64,000 nt of DNA from Nothopassalora personata (GCA_033816765.1 CM066287.1:868001-932000); one strand, 5' to 3'. Positions 33,533 through 45,108 are shown, counted from the stretch's first letter. Made by a program: numbers and translations. Notes: generated by a model from the sequence alone, not told the origin.

Positions 33533-34543
33533 TCACCCACCCAACGTCTCCCTCTGCCGACTAGGCCAAAGCCACTGCCTCAACTCCCTAAATCTACTTT
33601 CCCCATCCCTCCCCACAAATCCTTCCTTAACCCTCTCCGCCCGACTCCTCGGCTCAAACTTACACGCAGCCTTGACACAAACCGTCCCATCCATCGTCTC
33701 CAACGTAGCAATCCATTCCGCACCCTCCACCGGAATCCTCACGTTATCCTCCCCAAACGTTGGCACCACCCTTACAGTATAGAAATGATTCGCATACGTA
33801 GGTTTGATATAATCCAGACTGACCTGCGCCGGCTCGTGAGGCACATCTGCTGGATACGGCATTTTGGCGTGATCGCCTGTGCCAGGGAGACGTTGAGGCT
33901 TGGCTGCGGAGGAGTATGATGAGGAGATGGTGGGTTGCGAGAGGGCATTTGCGAGGGCGACTTTCTCCTCCAACACTGTTGCGAGGAGTCCGCCGTGGGT
34001 TACACCGGGCCAACCAGAAAGGCTTCCGCCGAGCCAAACGATGGCGACGAGTTTGTTGGAGGAGCGGTCGTAAAAGAGGCGTTCAACGCCGAGGCGTTTG
34101 GCGCCTTGAAGTCCCTTTGCTAGGTCTGTCTGTCCTTCCTTCTTCTCTAGGGGGGATTTCGATGGCGAGGATACGACCTCAACCCATCCCGCTTCCTTTC
34201 CCTGTAGCGCCTTTGTCACTCCTAAGCATTTTCCCCGTAGGACTTTGATCTTGAACTCCTCCTCGATTCTCTTGTTGAGGTCGTCCATCAAGACCTCGTC
34301 CTCTCTCGAACCTGCTTCGGGCATGATGGGTGGAGAAACGGTATGGACCAGGCCTGTGCCTGCACCCAGACCGAGGAGGAGAGCTGCGGCGCTCCATATA
34401 TACGGCAATCGCGACTTCCGTGGAGGACCAGGAGGAGCTGTGCTGTAAGCGCGGGAGAAAGACTTCGAGCGGTGAAGATGTTGGTAGCGGAGGGAGAGGG
34501 CTGGGCGGAGAGCGCGACGGGGCATCTCGGCGGTGAGGGACAT
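33533..34543 (-). CDS. Hotdog-fold (PaaI/THEM4-like, UPF0644-type) thioesterase, probably mitochondrial
   Basis: 336 residues from ATG 34543. A longer frame reaches 34654, but the downstream ATG gives a better N-terminus: Arg/Ser-rich, acid-poor presequence, a Pro-rich stretch, then a hydrophobic segment (YIWSAAALLLGLGAGTGLV). The hotdog signature GVTHGGLLATVLEE sits at about 185-200, and later strands include HFYTVRVVPTFGEDNV and CVKAACKFEPR. Family members hydrolyse acyl-CoA thioesters; the layout resembles fungal UPF0644 mitochondrial proteins. The substrate is unknown. Confidence 0.8.
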   Translation of the reverse strand: MSLTAEMPRRALRPALSLRYQHLHRSKSFSRAYSTAPPGPPRKSRLPYIWSAAALLLGLGAGTGLVHTVSPPIMPEAGSREDEVLMDDLNKRIEEEFKIKVLRGKCLGVTKALQGKEAGWVEVVSSPSKSPLEKKEGQTDLAKGLQGAKRLGVERLFYDRSSNKLVAIVWLGGSLSGWPGVTHGGLLATVLEEKVALANALSQPTISSSYSSAAKPQRLPGTGDHAKMPYPADVPHEPAQVSLDYIKPTYANHFYTVRVVPTFGEDNVRIPVEGAEWIATLETMDGTVCVKAACKFEPRSRAERVKEGFVGRDGESRFRELRQWLWPSRQRETLGG

Positions 34544-34755
34544 TGTCGCTGAGGAGGCGACCCTTGACTTGGAGGAGTGAAGTGCTTCGAGATGTTCGAG
34601 TGCCGTCTTCCTGGCTCGGCTGCACTTGCCGTCGCAACAATCGCACCTCGGCATTGACACGGGTCATATCAGGACAGCAACTTCACTCATTCCATCTATC
34701 ATACCAGATTTTCTCACTCTTGAGGTCCCTCGTGAGGTCAACGCCATCTTATAAG

Positions 34756-35691
34756 ATGGACGCTTCTCCCCTCATCCGCCTCTCACCAGAGCTGCGCAAT
34801 GTAATCTACGAGTACACCTTCACGTCCCAATACGCCGTAACATTATGCCCGGGTCACGTCCAACACAACCTGACCAAAACATGTCGACAGCTAAGACACG
34901 AGACATTGACGATGTACTACGCCATGACAAGATTCAACGCACATCTAGATGATGGTCCTGCAACACCTTTGGCGGAGTGGCTTAAAGTACAGGGTCCCGA
35001 ACTGGTATCGTGCATCAATGAGCTGAATATCTGGGTAAGCATAGCCTTGTATTTGGCTTCTGGGGGGTCCGTCGTTGATATTGGACTTCGAAGAGCTGGA
35101 TCTATGGCTTTGCAAGGCAACTGATGGATGAGAATGATGTTTGTATCTCCTATTCGGCACGCCTATGATCACGCTATCATCTCTATCGCTCCTGCAGTTG
35201 CCATATCCGCAGATGGCGATGATGCTGACCTTCGCTTCAAGGACATGCACAACCTCAACGGTACCCTCCACGGCACAGATTCCACTGCCTTACTACTCAA
35301 GTCCACTCCTGCAGAAGGAAGGCACTACACCCTTCGGCCAGTCGGCGCATGGGTCTTCAACCGCGGCTGGTACCTGAAAGATATCATGCTTGCTCTGCAC
35401 ACAATCGGTCTCAGCCTCTCCCGTTTCTGTATCGCCGGCACAGATGGTGAAGCTTCGAAGATCAAGCAGACGAGCGAGTTCGCCATCGTGCCACTGAATC
35501 CAGCACCTGTGGACCTGGCCGTGACTGATGACTTTACTGGTGTGAACGAAGCAGCAAGACAGTTCGGGCTATCGGATCGTGCGAGAGGAGAGATGATCAC
35601 AAGAGTCGCGAGCGGGGAAATGACGGTGCGCTTGTGGAGGGTCATCGACGACTTGTGTTTGAGTTTGCTAGGGATGGTGGAATATGGCTGA
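34756..35691 (+). CDS. LSPELRNVIYEY (2EXR/F-box-like) protein, splice structure uncertain
   Basis: Exon 1 (34756-35034) encodes MDASPLIRLSPELRNVIYEY and NLTKTCRQLRHETLTMYY, the two signatures of this fungal family, and ends at a strong GTAAGC donor after ELNIW. A long frame to 35691 follows. The only in-frame acceptor I find is at 35241 (TTCAAG), a 207-nt intron; the better-looking CTGCAG at 35197 breaks the frame. It may be one gene or two. It is more complete than the array members at 22-27 kb. Confidence 0.55.
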
Positions 35692-35811
35692 GGAATGTCA
35701 GGCAAGAGTTCACGTCCGAGCTTGAGGATGTCGATTGGAGTGCCCTTGGTGATCTAGATCGTGAGTAAAGCATGAATAGAAGACTTTGCCTCTTGCCAGA
35801 TCGATCTGTGG

Positions 35812-37696
35812 CTACGGAATCTCCGCCAAAGCTGAGCGCTTCCTCTTGTTGGTGAGCTCGTGGCTACTCTCCTCCCAAACGCCCGGGAAGTCCTTCGCTC
35901 GGTCCTTGGAGCCTTCTGCAATGATGTAGAAGCCATCGTCTGTGCTAGTGGCTCTTGGGTCTCGTGTCTCTGGCGGGATTGGCAGAACGACCCACTGATG
36001 GTTGCCCGTACACAGCAAACAAGCGCGGCGGCGATTGAAGCAAGTCTTGCACGCAAATTTCTTGGGATCTGTGGTAGTCCAGGCTGTACCACTGCCACAT
36101 CCGCTCATCCACGCGTGACCGCAAGGCTTGATATTGGTGGAAGCGGGCTCTATTGGTAAATTCAGGTTCACGCATCGTCGGCGCCGGTTGGCGTAGTATT
36201 CCAGAGAAGCCTGAACAGACTCCGAGACAGCCAACGGCACATCAATCAGCCTACCTAGCTCGAAAGTGCCGTCAGATTTGACGGATTGGACAGGCCGAAA
36301 CATTTGACCAGGGAATGCTCTCGCTGCGAAGGTGATGAGCTCGTCATAGGCATGGCTAGGTAACGTTGGATGATCCAACATGTCTTGCGCGATGTCAGGC
36401 GGTGGCGAGGACAGTGTACGCAGCGAGGTCTCTGACACTTCTCTGGCTGACTCATGCACGTGAGTCGTGGGCTCAGACTGTGGCTTCATGCCCAAGTCAG
36501 GGGTCACTGAGCGCTCAATGGACGACACTGCTCCGCCATGAGATGTGTCGCTGCTCTGGCTGCCGGCATTAGACGACTCGTCATCCGAGAGAATTGTGAT
36601 GACTCCTGCTTTAGAGCTCGTCCTCCTGTCCAGGTTCATGGCGCACAGAGTGGACTCATGCGGCGATAGAGCTTTCGTAAGCGAAGCAAGCCTTTCGTCT
36701 CCTTGCTTCGTCTCATATTGATCGGAAGCCGTCTTATCACCTGCGATGACAGAGAATTTCTGCCGCTCCTGTTCAGTCTGAGCGGTAATCCTGCTCATCG
36801 CCAGGTTCTCGGCCTTTGTGGCCCAAGTCGGCGGCTTTGGGCGGAGCTCGTTCACCTTAGCTAGCTCTTTTTGCATCTGCTGATGACCAACATCAGCGGT
36901 CACGGCCTCGTGCCCGTCAATCCCAAGACGAGCTGTCTGAGTCTCCGGTGTCAGCTTTTGCTTCTTGCGAGGTTGCCGATCGTCACTGAAGCGTCGTCCG
37001 AGTCCGACATCGTCCAGTGGGTCGACCTCATGCTCTTCTAGGTCCCTGCTCACCAGTTAGTCTTACACTCGATGTAAGTGCTTTTTGTACTCACATCTGG
37101 AAGCCAGTCATGGCCGCCTCAGCCTCTGCGCACTCCTCTTCTTCGGAGGCCGCGCGATCGAGATAATTTTGCAGAGCTCTTGCCAATCCCTGGCACTTCT
37201 CGTTCTTGTTGGCGAGCTCCTCTTTGAGCTTCAGTATCTCCACGTCCTTCGCCCGAAGCTGCTCGTAATGGCCCTTGGAGAGACTGTGTATGGTGGACAT
37301 GAGTTGGAATTTCTCGTTCAGCAGATGCTTCACAGCATCGTCCTTCTCTGTAAGCAGATCGTGCTTGTCATCGAACAGACGCGACACAGTCTGATCCTTC
37401 TCTTGTAGTAGTGTATTCTTGTCATCGACGAGAGAATCCTTATCATGCAGAAGTGCATTTTTCTCATTGATGAGATTGTCCTTCTCTTGAAGTAGACGAA
37501 TGATGAGACTTGTAGGCGAGATGTTTCCAGTCGAACTGTTGCTCATAGAATGCTGTGGTGGTGGCGTGCTACCCGTGTGATCTGACGGTGGAGGCGATGG
37601 TGGTCGACTGTTGGCGTTGAGCGACTGGTAACTGAGGTTTGCGGAAAACATGCTGTTCCAGTCCATATCATACGGTTGTTGAGTTGGTGACCGCAT
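35812..37696 (-). CDS. Coiled-coil protein with C-terminal Cys-rich zinc-binding-like region (2 exons)
   Basis: Exons 37696-37095 and 37045-35812 are joined by a 49-nt intron (GTGAGT...GCAG), giving 611 residues. Residues about 60-185 form a striking coiled coil with repeated EKD/DKD heptads (LLQEKDNLINEKNALLHDKD). A disordered Ser/Thr-rich middle with a KKQK basic patch follows. The C-terminal 150 residues hold CGHAW, CGSG, CKTCF and CLLC motifs that could bind zinc in a RING-like way. No named family recognised. A nuclear or scaffold role is a guess. Confidence 0.75.
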
Positions 37697-38008
37697 TAAT
37701 ACTGGCGGCCGAAAATAGTAAGCGGTGTTGAGTTGGTGTCATGGATAAGTCGAGATGGATATTTTGAGAGAGTCTTATAGTGGGTGTCTGGCCCAAGCTT
37801 TGCCATCCAGCCTGCTGCAGTCGATCTGAGCAGAAAGTGAAGCTCTTCTCAGCTGATGGCGTGCCGTCCAGCGGTGCTCGCAGCAAGCTTCAGACGTTGC
37901 AGACCAGCTTGCCCACCTCCCCTACCAACGCCAGCCATGCCACCTCACACCCCACATACTCCATCTTGCACCTCCTTCATGTCCATCTCAGCTCTTGCTC
38001 CTCACCCA

Positions 38009-38317
38009 TCACCTCCCCTCCCTACCATCCTGCTGTCCCTGCCCACCATTAACCGTCTCCTCGCCCAAAACTTTACTAGCAGCCATAAACATGCCTCCAG
38101 CATACCCTCCCAATCCTCTCATCCCCTCAGCCTGCACTGCCGTCATCCTAAGCAAATTCTCCAAGTCCGACATATTCGCGGTCAACTGCGCGAGCTGCGC
38201 GTGCAGGTGACTGAGCTGGCGGGATTTGCTGGCAGTGGCGGCGCTAGCAGTCGAGGTAGATGGGCGAGATGTGTGCCCATAGCCGGAGTTGCCGGGTGTG
38301 CGGGTTGGGTTTGACAT
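38009..38317 (-). CDS. HSK3: DASH/Dam1 complex subunit Hsk3
   Basis: 102 residues, one exon. The central helix reads RQLSHLHAQLAQLTANMSD, then ENLLRMTAVQAEGMRGLG and FMAASKVLGEE, which I recognise as the Hsk3 family core. Hsk3 is a small helical subunit of the fungal DASH/Dam1 ring, which couples kinetochores to spindle microtubules. The Ser/Thr-rich N-terminus and Gly/Gln-rich C-terminus look disordered. The usual length is under about 110 residues. Confidence 0.85.
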   Translation of the reverse strand: MSNPTRTPGNSGYGHTSRPSTSTASAATASKSRQLSHLHAQLAQLTANMSDLENLLRMTAVQAEGMRGLGGYAGGMFMAASKVLGEETVNGGQGQQDGREGR

Positions 38318-38487
38318 TGTTGTTGCGTGTGGGAGGAGTGGTGGTTGGGAAGACGCGTTTGTTGATGGTCCTGACGTGGAGTGCGTGGAACTTTGGGAAA
38401 GATTTGCCGAGGGCGAGGGAACTGCACTCCATCAAAAGGCAGAGCAAGCAATCCACATGCTTCTCGAATCCTCTCTTCAGAACAACC

Positions 38488-38820
38488 ATGGCATCGACAA
38501 AACCTCGAACCTACATCCTCACAGGCGCCGTAGCAGCCATTACAGCCACAGGAGCCTGGTACGGCGCCGGCCTCAAGACGAGGCAGGAGTTTAAACAAGT
38601 ATATCTCCCTCTTCAACTCCCGTTCTCCAATGTATCATGCTTATGATGGACACAGGAACGACAGAACGTCATCGAAGCCTCAACAGCCGATAGGATTGCC
38701 AGTCTAGAGATGACAAAGGCAAAGCTCTTGAAGCAGAGAACAGAAATGCAGAACAAGATCGACCAATTGACTGGAAAGGCTACGACGCCACCACCGGAGA
38801 AGATTGGACCTGGACGATGA
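38488..38820 (+). CDS. Small single-pass membrane protein with coiled coil
   Basis: Exons 38488-38598 and 38656-38820 (57-nt intron, GTATAT...CACAG) encode 91 residues. A basic N-terminus is followed by a hydrophobic segment (YILTGAVAAITATGAWYGAG), then a charged helix (IASLEMTKAKLLKQRTEMQNKIDQL) and a Pro-rich tail. This looks like a small mitochondrial inner-membrane protein, possibly an assembly factor, but no family was identified. It is divergent from HSK3, with about 170 bp between the starts. Confidence 0.65.
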
Positions 38821-39938
38821 GACCTCTAGCACACTTCCAAAGATCTCTCCTCGAAGACTCAGGCCATGGAGGAGGAAGACTTCTCGATGTCCGATGGGGA
38901 CGTCAAAGACCAAATCGCACGGCCTTGCCAAGCTCCATCTATGCCCGAAGAGATGCGCAGCCATCCCTCGCAACCACCAAGCTCAGCGTCCCATCATAAC
39001 AGTTCCTAAATGATGCGCCGTGCCATCTCGACGTTTGCCCCCTCAGAAGGACGAGAAACGAAAGTCTCGCCACAAAATTCGCCGCAAAGCTGTGGAAGAT
39101 GTGTCCACGGCCTGAGGACTGCAGTCGTCCCGCAAAGAAGCAAGCCAGGACGAGACAGCTTAGTCCCGTCCCACAGTATCTGGCAAAGTCGAAGCATCCA
39201 AGACTGCGTTCAGTACCACAGAGATCCAGTCAGATTAGAAAGCGGACATTTGAATAGAGCACGTATGATGTGATGTACTCAAGCCTGCGTGCCCAATTCA
39301 TTGTCCCCAAACATTTCCCTCTTGCTGTATCGCTCGGTGTTGGGAGCAACGCGATGGCATCAGCGCGTCCCTACATATTTGACAGCGCTGAAGCAGACAG
39401 ATCAGCGTCCAGGACCACGGAGCATCGGAATGAATCAGAGGGCTCCTGAGAAAAGCTTTCGACTCCTGCTGTATCGCTTGATGCTGGGAAGTGGTTCGAT
39501 GCCATCAGGGCATCCGAGACGACCGGCAAAGTTGAAGCAAGTAAGAAGTTTACCGCAAGGCATCAACGTAGATTGGTCAGCCCATGAAGATTCGAAAGCG
39601 TGAGATATCATCAAAGCATATATGATACACCAGAAAACTAACCTCTTCACATTTACTCGACCTGAGTCAACTGTTCTGTCACTTTTCGAGAAGAAGAAAG
39701 CAGAGCACACTGGTAGTCGGTATACGCATCGAGAACAAGGTCACTCTCCATCTCAACCCATAGCCTTTTCAGTACTCGCAGCAGCCTCCGATCCCGTGGC
39801 AGATCTCAACGCCGCGAGAGCGCCTCGAACACCCTCACCTCCATATCATAGCAATCCCAAAATTTGCTCGTTGTGTGCACGCTCTCATTGCTTGGTGTCT
39901 GGCCCTTCCATGGGAGCATCATATCCATCGCGCAGCCC
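38821..39938. other. Intergenic region; possible unplaced small gene and short repeats
   Basis: A plus frame from ATG near 38,864 (MEEEDFSMSDGD) is acidic, and a later basic stretch (KDEKRKSRHKIRRK, near 39,046) could belong to it by splicing, but no clean joint was found. Similar short segments recur (CTGCTGTATCGCT-type near 39,317 and 39,465; GGCAAAGT(C/T)GAAGCA near 39,183 and 39,527), suggesting an old local duplication. Confidence 0.35.
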
Positions 39939-40700
39939 CTAACCTCGCGATTGCATGTGCTGCTGTGGAGCCATGGGGTATGCGCCCTGCTGTGCGGCCT
40001 GCTGCTGTTGCAAATAAGCTTGATACTGAAGTGCCTGTTGCTGATCCGCCGTCATGTATGGTTGTTGAGGCTGCTGATTGCGTGGCATGCCTTGTGGTGG
40101 CATGTTGGGAGGCATCGGTGGCGGCGCGGTGTGTTGCTCTTCCGGTGACTCAACAGCAGAGCCATCGCCGTCGACACCGTTGCTGTCTGCGGGCTCCGGC
40201 GCGTTGAGACATGCCTACGCGACGCGTTAGTCAGACGGAAGGTGCGATTGACGTGAAGCCTGCTCACCTGAATGAGGTTCTTGCCCTCGGGCTTCGTGAC
40301 CAACGGCTGAAGCTTGGGTGTGGTGAAAGTGTAGACCAGGCCTGTCTCGGACACTACGAGCAGCAACACCTGGGTGCCAGTGAGGACTGACAACTCATAC
40401 GCCTAGAGCTGCGTGTTAGCATGGAGATGTCGCACGCGCGCGCTCACGACGCGTCCATCGCACCTTCTTCATGATGCCCGCCTTCCGCTTCGAGAAGGTG
40501 ATGTGTCGGCGTGACTTGTCCTGTATGAACTTGATCTCAATCTTGCGGCGCTCGCGACCGGGCTTGTCGTCGTCGTCGTCATCGTCGTCGGCGGCATTAG
40601 AGGTGCGTGGGCGCTTGACGCCGCGTGGCTCGTTGCCGTTCTCCAGCTCCTGCTCCTCGTGGTCGCCGGTCGGGTCCTGACTGACGAGTTCTGCCGACAT
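39939..40700 (-). CDS. MCM1: MADS-box transcription factor, Mcm1/SRF type (3 exons)
   Basis: Exons 40700-40464, 40402-40268 and 40214-39939 join to 215 residues. An acidic N-terminus (eight Asp) precedes the MADS box at about 53-110: RRKIEIKFIQDKSRRHITF, SKRKAGIMKKAYELSVLTGT, VLLLVVSETGLVYTF. The first intron lies inside the MADS box after MKK. The C-terminus is Pro/Gln-rich (poly-Gln with NQQPQQPY), as in fungal Mcm1 proteins. Mcm1 binds CC(A/T)6GG sites as a dimer and works with partners in cell-cycle, mating-type and metabolic gene control. The longer frame to 40733 lacks an ATG. Confidence 0.93.
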
Positions 40701-42389
40701 GGTGCAGTGATAGCGAAGGGAATTGTTTGTCACTCAAGGGCTATGCTGCTTTGGGCGATGGGTGTGGAGATGGATTGCCTGTTGGAGCTGACCAGATGAA
40801 GTAGAAGCTAAACTGCTTCGGCAGAGGCAGGGAAATTGTGCAGGACTGACGGTCGCGGCCTTAGTGGGGAATGGTGTGGCCAAGCTTTTGGTCGGAGCTG
40901 AGTTGCAGCGACAGCAACAGCAACAACAGAGGCGCGTGGTAAAACACTGCTGGATGCGGCCGTCGCGATCCCGTCGAATGCGGATGTGATGGGCCGCCCG
41001 AGTTCTGGGGTTATGGACGTTCCTGCTGGTGAGAGGCTGGGCAGGAATGCGGCAAGGCAACGGCTGTGCTGCAGCCGAGAGAAACGACGTTCCTGTGGCT
41101 TGCACGCACCCCGTCTGATTGCTGCGCGACTGCACTGCCTGTGGTTCGGCACAGGAAGCTGCTTTGTTGGTTGCCCGGTCAGAGTTTTGAAAGCTAACGC
41201 GCTGCGGTAAAAGAGTCGTCGGCGAATGACTGAAGACGCTCAGAGAGGTTTAGAAAGGTCTGCAACAGGAAAGGACACGACAGAACCGGCAGGGGCGACT
41301 ACTTGAGGCCCGAGGGAGAACACCGCCGAGCGGCGACCTCTCCACTCAGCTGACATGGCGGCAAGATGATTACATGGCAGTCATGATGCTGCTATCTCAA
41401 GGCCTCACGGCCCATCAAATTTTGGTGGGGCTCATCAATATTCCACCGGCCCGAGCGGACTCCGCGCTCTCGGTAATGCCGCCCCACCTGCCGTATAGTG
41501 TCAGCCCGCGAGCTTCCTCAGTGGCCGTGCTGGCTCCGCCTGACTAAGGCGCTGGCCGAACTTCGAGACGAGTGGAACCACCCACATCAGGACATGCTTC
41601 CACTTAGGCACAAGATGAGTCTGAAGACCATGAAACGCAACTGTCTGCTGTATCGAGCGACACATCAAACTGATTGTACAACCGATTCACATCGTGGCGC
41701 CATCTCAGCTAAAGACGATCGTCACTTCCCCGAAACTTTGCTTGGCATGTGGTCAGGGAAACATACCTGCTACAGTAGAACCAATCTAGTTGGTGCGAAC
41801 TATTCGCAGACACTGGGGCCACCATCACCAAGAAGTCCAAAATCCCACAGCTTGTTTTGGGTGGTTTTGGTGCCACTGCAAGCTCCATCTTCATCAGCTT
41901 AATCATCGTCATGCACCACTGTTATCGTGCATTCGTGGCAATGCCGTTGCCTCCAAACGGTGAGCGCCTCGTAATCTGGAGGCATGCAGGTTAGATCTGG
42001 TGCTACGAGAGCCGTTGTCACTTCCGCTTAGTCAGGACGTGTTTGTGCCGGAGCCGAGGCAGCAGTGCGCTTCGGAACGATATCAAGGACTTCATGCCGT
42101 TATGGCAGCGACAGATCCCTTCATATGAAGGCTCGGAAATATAGTGCAGATCGCACATGTGCATGCAGTTTCACATGCGGATAACCTGGATGACAGAATA
42201 TCCATGAGCTGACCACCGGCGGATTCCGACCACTAGCTCTCGGCTTCAGCGGCAAAGAAGACATGGTTTAGGAGCCGAACAGCTCGAGCTGAGGCCAAAT
42301 AGCCATGCTGACACGGTAAAACGAAGTGTTTCTTTCTCCTTCAGACCGACAGAACACATTACAGCTTGCCCACAATCAGCGAAACGACC
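40701..42389. other. Long intergenic region upstream of MCM1
   Basis: 1.7 kb without a supportable gene. It includes a CAG/CAA-type tract (40,908-40,928), pyrimidine-rich blocks and short frames (for example 41498-41902) without motifs. It probably holds the MCM1 promoter and 5' UTR. Confidence 0.5.
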
Positions 42390-42641
42390 ATGGTAGCATC
42401 ATTCTTGACGTCTTTCGCTTTTCAGGCGTTTGCTTGTGCCTTCCTCGCGTTGATGATCTTCGAGGCATGCCTGATATGCGTCATGAGCCGGGCGGACGAT
42501 GACAGCGATATCGAATGTGGACCAGCACGAACATACTCGGAAAAACACACACTGGACGATGAGGATGGAGAAGATGAATTGCAATTGAAACTCATTCTAC
42601 ATCTCCACTCGCTTGAAACCGAACAGAGTTCCGGAGTGTAG
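42390..42641 (+). CDS. Possible small membrane protein
   Basis: 83 residues from ATG 42390 in good context (ACCATGG): one strong hydrophobic segment (FLTSFAFQAFACAFLALMIF) followed by an acidic tail (DDDSDIE, DDEDGEDE). No family recognised. It is convergent with the next gene, 12 bp away. Confidence 0.4.
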   Translation: MVASFLTSFAFQAFACAFLALMIFEACLICVMSRADDDSDIECGPARTYSEKHTLDDEDGEDELQLKLILHLHSLETEQSSGV

Positions 42642-42653
42642 CGATGCAGTGTG

Positions 42654-43550
42654 CTACTGACCATCCACCTTTGACTTGACCCTCCCATCAGCCTCAGCAC
42701 CCGGCTGAACAGCCTCCCAAATCGGCCACGGGATCTGGAATCCATTCGTTATCCTCGTATACGTAATGCCCTGAAGCCTTCCTATCGGCTTCGACTTGGC
42801 CGGGTCGATCATGCTCCTATCTTCATCCACCACATCCTCTCTGACCCAAAATCGCTTGGCCTCCAGGATGGTAATCACATTCGCCGTCGTCCCAGGCTTG
42901 GACCGACTCGCAACCTCATGCGTCCCAACCAACTTACACTCTGCCGCAAACACAGCCTCCTTGATCCGAGTCGCTTTCACATCCTCACAGGGCGCCGGCG
43001 TTAATCCCGTCAACGCCCATTCCGACACGCCATAAGGCGCATCCACCGAAGAAGCATTTGCCGCTTCGAGGATATCCTCCGTCAGGACGTGGACCACACA
43101 CTCGCCGGTCTCCAGAATATTCGTGAGACTATCTTTCATGGCCGTAGAGCCGACGGCATGACCCACGACGAATGTCGGAGGGTCAAAGCCCACGACTTGG
43201 AAGAAAGAGTACGGCGCTAGGTTGGTGCTTTGCCCATCTCTTGAAATGGTGCTGACTACCGCTATCGGCCGGGGCACTACTGCGGATGTTATGAGCCGGT
43301 AGTTGAGAGCCGGGTCACGACCTTCCTCAAAAGGATCGATGGAGATTTGAGTGGTTTTGGAAGGATCGTTCTTGTTATCCGCGCCATCCCCGGTGCTCCA
43401 GTCTGGCTTCTTGGTTTTGGTCCAGATGAATTCGGCCGATTCGTCCCAGTCAGGACGGCTGCTTTCTGTGGTCTTGAAGTCGCGGGGGTTGCGTTTGGAT
43501 TTGTCGACTTGGTCTATTCCGTTGACGGTTGTGGAGGAGGAGGAGGACAT
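42654..43550 (-). CDS. Flavin reductase-like (FMN-binding split-barrel) protein
   Basis: 298 residues, single exon. After a charged 70-residue N-terminus comes the split-barrel core: NYRLITSAVVPRPIAVVST at 83-101, STNLAPYSFFQVVGFDPPT at 108-126, then SLTNILETGECVVHVLTED. This is the DUF447/flavin-reductase-like family found in fungi, which binds FMN and is often an oxidoreductase partner. The reaction is unknown. It is the last gene before the right transposon nest. Confidence 0.85.
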   Translation of the reverse strand: MSSSSSTTVNGIDQVDKSKRNPRDFKTTESSRPDWDESAEFIWTKTKKPDWSTGDGADNKNDPSKTTQISIDPFEEGRDPALNYRLITSAVVPRPIAVVSTISRDGQSTNLAPYSFFQVVGFDPPTFVVGHAVGSTAMKDSLTNILETGECVVHVLTEDILEAANASSVDAPYGVSEWALTGLTPAPCEDVKATRIKEAVFAAECKLVGTHEVASRSKPGTTANVITILEAKRFWVREDVVDEDRSMIDPAKSKPIGRLQGITYTRITNGFQIPWPIWEAVQPGAEADGRVKSKVDGQ

Positions 43551-43850
43551 GGTGGAGGTTATGTGAGGTAGTCTTGCTGTGGCGGTTTGGTTTTTGACTA
43601 TTGAGCTTCTTATGCTCTCTGTCTACGGTGATGATGATGATGATGCCTTGATGCTTTAGCAATCACTTGATTCTCCAGAAATCGCAGTCTCAATAACACG
43701 ATTATGAGGCTACAGAACTTGGTTACACATAGCCAATGCGACTCTTACGTGCTTTGGCGCGATATATGAGACATTTGCTGAGCGAGGCCTCTCGCCTAGC
43801 GAGAATATATTCTCCGTTGTAGAGACAGAGTGTCGCCGAGCTGTATCCGT
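43551..43850. other. Upstream region of the flavin-reductase-like gene and island edge
   Basis: No gene. It contains a GATGAT run (43,627-43,645). Transposon sequence begins at 43,851. Confidence 0.5.
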
Positions 43851-44079
43851 TGTTGAGTGCTTCTAACCTTATTAAGTAAGGTGTCTTGCTTTCACCTCCT
43901 TGTTGTTGTAATTAGGTATTTGACGAGTACAAGCTTCCAGATTGAAACGATAGGGTGGATTAGTAACCCTCATGAATTGCTACAAGGTGTGAGACTATCT
44001 AGCTACAGAAAACAGTGTAATATAGTATGTATGTGCTAAGTCCTAACTAATATAGACCTTAGTTACCTAATTTATAACA
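43851..44079 (-). repeat. Copia 3' LTR (229 bp)
   Basis: On the plus strand it runs from TGTTGAGTGC to TTTATAACA. The next bases, CTCCCCCTTTA, read AAAGGGGGAG on the minus strand, a polypurine tract abutting the LTR as expected for a minus-strand element. The partner LTR is outside the window. Confidence 0.75.
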
Positions 44080-44540
44080 CTCCCCCTTTAGACTAACTAC
44101 TATAAAGACAGTCTAATTAACTTAATATCACCTATGTTGCTATATTAGTCTCGAATACCTTCACTAGTTCTAGATACTAGGTTTCTGCTATAAGCAAGTA
44201 TATACTAAGGACAGTAATCTTATTAGATTTGCATGTATAAGAGACCTACTCTTAGACACACTTAGGCCTTATCTTTCCGCTTTTAGAAGTGAATAGAAGG
44301 TTCTCTTGGCTTAAGAAGGTCTAGCTAGGCAGCGACGCACAAACCTCGTAGGTACGCATAAAAGAAGCTAGTTCTTCACCGAGCAACTCTCTCTACTTTA
44401 TACTACTTCACACCTCTCTTCCCCCCTTTTTTGGACTACTATACACACTTACACACCCTAACAACTACTACACACCTATTCTTAAAGCTTTTTAAGAAGC
44501 TTTTAGCAAGGTATGCTATATATATAATAGTGTTTTAAGG
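44080..44540 (+). promoter_or_regulatory. Leader/promoter-like region of the Copia antisense relic
   Basis: A pyrimidine-rich stretch (about 44,380-44,470; CTCTCTCTAC, CCTCTCTTCC) and a TATA-rich box (TATATATATAATAG, about 44,517-44,530) precede the antisense frame. This resembles a fungal promoter, though RIP may have created some TATA. Confidence 0.35.
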
Positions 44541-44730
44541 GTATTGCTAACTTGTAAGTAGCATTATAGTAGATATTGTTGAGTAGACTCCTATAAACTA
44601 GTTTAGTAGTACTAGTAATGTCTTTAGTAGTGGATCTAGCTCTAGTAACGATTAAGATCCTAACAAGCGTCCTCCTAGTAATAGTAGAAGGGGTCTACCT
44701 ACATCTAGTAGGATCTCTAAGCGTGAGACC
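44541..44730 (+). pseudogene. Copia antisense coding relic, first part
   Basis: A plus-strand Ser-rich frame (SSSSNDxDPNKRPPSNSRRG) runs into element A and continues in phase at 51614 (KRETLIKALRLVK) once A and one AGACC are removed. Its ATG may have been lost to RIP. Confidence 0.5.
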
Positions 44731-45108
44731 TGTTATGTCTCGTTCCAGGGCTAATCTCAAGGGGGGAGAGAAGTCAAGTCACGTGGCGGTATTCTTTGGA
44801 GAGGCTGAGGCGAGCTGAGAGCGAAGTGCAATAATTGGAGTAAGAGGTGTATTCCAATCAGTGAGATAGTAACATGAGTTGAACGCCTCGAAGCCATAAG
44901 GGTTTCTCAGCGTTCCTAAATACATAGGAGAATGCTTCTGGCTCGAAGCTCTTGGCAGGCGCGCTGTGTCGCGCTGGCTCGACATTGCGCAGGCTCGACA
45001 GCCGTCGCGCTCTTGCAGCGTCGCGCCATATCTTATTGGTCCTTGCTTCCTGTGAGCTGTAGGGCGTCCATTGGCTGGGCAGTGTCCTCGTCATATTGAT
45101 CCGTAACA
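44731..45108 (-). repeat. A 3' LTR
   Basis: 378 bp, identical to the 5' LTR by eye. Confidence 0.97.

Noticed and set aside
41498..41902. 134-codon frame upstream of MCM1
   Set aside because: No motif, poor start context and no splice support; treated as intergenic.
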